A DNA stretch of 35,495 bases from contig JANXRL010000161.1 in assembly GCA_025352985.1 (NCBI GenBank), forward strand, positions 1 through 35,495, written 5' to 3'. Shown here one piece after another: positions 33,884 through 35,495 of this stretch. The notes under the pieces were generated by a model that saw nothing but the letters and a program-made list of their open reading frames with translations, ran no database searches and was not told the origin of the DNA. Each line of letters begins with the position of its first letter. Position 1 is the first letter of the stretch. Position numbers and translations under genes: made by a program. The stretch comes from Verrucomicrobiota bacterium. GTDB lineage: Bacteria > Verrucomicrobiota > Verrucomicrobiia > Opitutales > Opitutaceae.

Positions 33884-35005
33884 ATGCTTAAAAAATTCAT
33901 CATCGCCATCGTCGGTTTAGTTCTCGTCGTTGCCCTTCTGGGCGCCGTGAAAGTCGCGCAGATAAAAAAGATGTCCTCCATGCCTCATACGATGCCCGCC
34001 AGCTCCGTAACCACAACGGTAGCGCGCGAGGAAATCTGGGCGCCGATCTTGAGTGCGGTTGCCACGCTTGCGCCCGTCCAAGGCGTGACACTGGGCACCG
34101 ATGCCGACGGCATCATCAGCAAAATTGTGGTCGGAAACGGCGCGGATGTGAAAGCGGGTGACGTGCTCCTAGAATTTGACACACGGGTGGAGGCAGCCCA
34201 GCTCGCCGCTTCTGAAGCGAAGCTTACCTTGGCCAAACTGGATATGCAGCGCTCTGCCGACCTACGCGCCAAGAATACGATCAGTCAGGCCGAGCTCGAT
34301 CAGGCGACCGCGCAAATGAACCAGGCCGAGGCCGACGCCGGCGCTCTCCGCGCCCAGATGGAAAAGAAGATCGTGCGCGCTCCCTTCGACGGCCGGGTGG
34401 GCATTCGCCTGGTGAATGTAGGCCAGTTTGTTTCACGAGGCTCCCCGTTGCTGCCCCTGCAAAAACTGGATCAGATGTATGTCAACTTCACCATGCCGCA
34501 GCGTCAGTTGCCTTCGTTGGCGGTCGGTCAGGTGGTTAACGTTAAGGTCGATGCGTTTGGTGAGCGGGTGTTTGAGGGTAAAATCGCGGCGATCAATCCC
34601 GAGGTGGACGCCACCTCCCGGAATGTTTTTGTCCAAGCTTTGGTCGAAAACCCCAACGCATCCCTGCGCGCCGGCATGTTTGCCCATGTCGAGGTCGAGC
34701 TGCCCGTTTCCGCGCCTTCGATCGTCTTACCGGCGACGGCGGTCTCCTACGCGTCCTACGGAAACTCCGTGTTCATCATCGAGACCATGAAAAATCCGGA
34801 CGGCACCGAATATCTGGGCGCCCGCCAGCAATTCGTCAAACTGGGCGTGACCAAGGGCGACTTGATCGCAATCCAGGAAGGCGTGAAGTCCGGTGACGTG
34901 ATCGCCACCGCCGGAGTGTTCAAACTTCGCAACGGCCTGCCAGTCCAAGTGAACAACAGCGTTCTGCCCTCCAGCAATCCCGCGCCCAAGCCGGCCAACA
35001 CCTGA
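33884..35005 (+). CDS. RND efflux periplasmic adaptor (membrane fusion protein)
   Basis: This 373-residue adaptor would link an inner-membrane RND pump to an outer-membrane channel. The N-terminal membrane anchor is FIIAIVGLVLVVALLGAVKV (about 5-24), with no lipobox. A beta-barrel and lipoyl half-motif follows (GIISKIVVGNGADVKAGDVLLEFD). A short alpha-hairpin comes next (AAQLAASEAKLTLAKLDMQ through NQAEADAGALRAQM), then the second lipoyl half (IVRAPFDGRVGIRLVNVGQF). The barrel and membrane-proximal domains end the protein (INPEVDATSRNVFVQALVEN; ASLRAGMFAHVEVELP). The hairpin is short, as in MdtA/MexH-like adaptors. The permease gene follows 15 bases downstream, and a MarR regulator lies upstream. 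An outer-membrane factor gene is not visible. Confidence 0.95.
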   Translation: MLKKFIIAIVGLVLVVALLGAVKVAQIKKMSSMPHTMPASSVTTTVAREEIWAPILSAVATLAPVQGVTLGTDADGIISKIVVGNGADVKAGDVLLEFDTRVEAAQLAASEAKLTLAKLDMQRSADLRAKNTISQAELDQATAQMNQAEADAGALRAQMEKKIVRAPFDGRVGIRLVNVGQFVSRGSPLLPLQKLDQMYVNFTMPQRQLPSLAVGQVVNVKVDAFGERVFEGKIAAINPEVDATSRNVFVQALVENPNASLRAGMFAHVEVELPVSAPSIVLPATAVSYASYGNSVFIIETMKNPDGTEYLGARQQFVKLGVTKGDLIAIQEGVKSGDVIATAGVFKLRNGLPVQVNNSVLPSSNPAPKPANT

Positions 35006-35020
35006 ACCTAGCCCGCCGCC

Positions 35021-35495
35021 ATGAAATCCAGTTTTACCGACCTGTTCGTCCGCAAGCCCGTCATCGCGCTGGTGGTCAACATTGTGATCTTGGTCGTGGG
35101 CTTGGTGTCCTACAACAAGCTCAATGTCCGCCAATATCCCCGCAGTGACAGCGCTGTCGTTAATATCAGCACTGTGTATTTTGGCGCCAGCGCCGAGACG
35201 GTGCGCGGCTATATCACCACTCAGCTCGAGCGCGTGATCGCGAGCGCCGACGGTATCGACTACATCGAGTCCGAAAGCCGCTCCGGCCAGAGCACCATCC
35301 GCGTATTTCTGCGGCTCAACTACGACACCAACGCCGCGTTGGCGCAGATCAGCTCCAAGATCGACCAAGTGCGCAGCCAGCTTCCGCCCGAGTCGGAGGC
35401 GCCCACGATCAGCGTGGAGTCGAGCGACAGCCAGTTCGCCTCGATGTATCTGAGTTTCTACTCAGACAAATTGGAGCAAAACCAGATCACCGACT
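35021..35495 (+). CDS. RND efflux pump permease (partial, 3' end outside window)
   Basis: I translated from the ATG at 35021 to the right edge, giving 158 residues with no stop. It opens MKSSFTDLFVRKPVIALVVN, with the first membrane helix (ALVVNIVILVVGLVSYNKL), then LNVRQYPRSDSAVVNISTVY, FGASAETVRGYITTQLERVI, and the porter-domain start DYIESESRSGQSTIRVFL followed by an ALAQISSKIDQVRSQLP stretch. This matches the N-terminus of hydrophobe/amphiphile efflux (HAE1, AcrB/MexB-type) permeases of about 1,030 residues; roughly 85 percent is missing. YPRSDSAVV replaces the usual YPXIXXPXV. It is probably co-transcribed with the adaptor gene 15 bases upstream. Substrates cannot be predicted. Confidence 0.95.
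   Translation, partial: MKSSFTDLFVRKPVIALVVNIVILVVGLVSYNKLNVRQYPRSDSAVVNISTVYFGASAETVRGYITTQLERVIASADGIDYIESESRSGQSTIRVFLRLNYDTNAALAQISSKIDQVRSQLPPESEAPTISVESSDSQFASMYLSFYSDKLEQNQITD

Overview
The window looks like chromosomal DNA from a Verrucomicrobiota bacterium, probably of the Opitutales/Opitutaceae type. This is inferred from gene content, not from a database search. The main clue is a five-gene, same-strand block (2313-9525) whose order and protein architecture match the Akkermansia muciniphila Amuc_1102-1101-1100-1099-1098 locus: a small exported protein, a PilM-like protein, two single-pass membrane proteins (the first in the position of Amuc_1100) and a PilQ-like secretin. Large exported propeller/Ig/DUF4214 proteins, a plant/cyanobacterial-style GlgC and near-absence of Shine-Dalgarno sequences also fit a diderm of this group.

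Layout. 1-2215 (minus strand): pyruvate dehydrogenase E1 beta (cut by the window edge), E1 alpha and a Nudix hydrolase. 2313-9525 (plus): the type IV pilus-like envelope cassette. 9607-14847: a 1,746-residue exported protein (seven-bladed TolB-type propeller, Ig-like domains, DUF4214-like segment) in clearly AT-richer DNA, closed by a strong terminator. 14901-20072: a stand-alone 5'-3' exonuclease, an orphan OmpR-type response regulator (minus), then hisG-aguB-aguA and a small lipoprotein. 20296-21969: ribosomal protein S1. 22150-26817 (minus): a group-2 type sigma-70 factor, trpE and glmS. 26913-28199: glgC. 28320-29423 (minus): ychF. 29571-30969: rpsP-trmD-rplS without rimM. 31103-33091: transketolase. 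33266-35495: a MarR regulator, a membrane fusion protein and the start of an RND permease (cut by the window edge).

How it fits together. Most of the window is housekeeping: central carbon (PDH, transketolase, glycogen), amino-sugar, Trp and His biosynthesis, putrescine formation from agmatine, and translation. The accessory part is 2.3-14.8 kb. The cassette has the parts of a PilMNOP-PilQ trans-envelope complex, with PilM and PilN apparently fused into one polypeptide, but no pilin, assembly/retraction ATPase or PilC platform lies in the window. The giant exported protein just downstream is a candidate surface partner or cargo, by position only.

Two features run through the whole window. 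Almost no gene has a recognisable Shine-Dalgarno sequence, even S1, S16 and L19, and the base just before the start codon is a pyrimidine in 26 of 28 starts I checked (C in 18). Several genes end in textbook rho-independent terminators. No gene-free stretch exceeds 300 bases, and I recognised no tRNA, rRNA, CRISPR array, transposase or phage gene.
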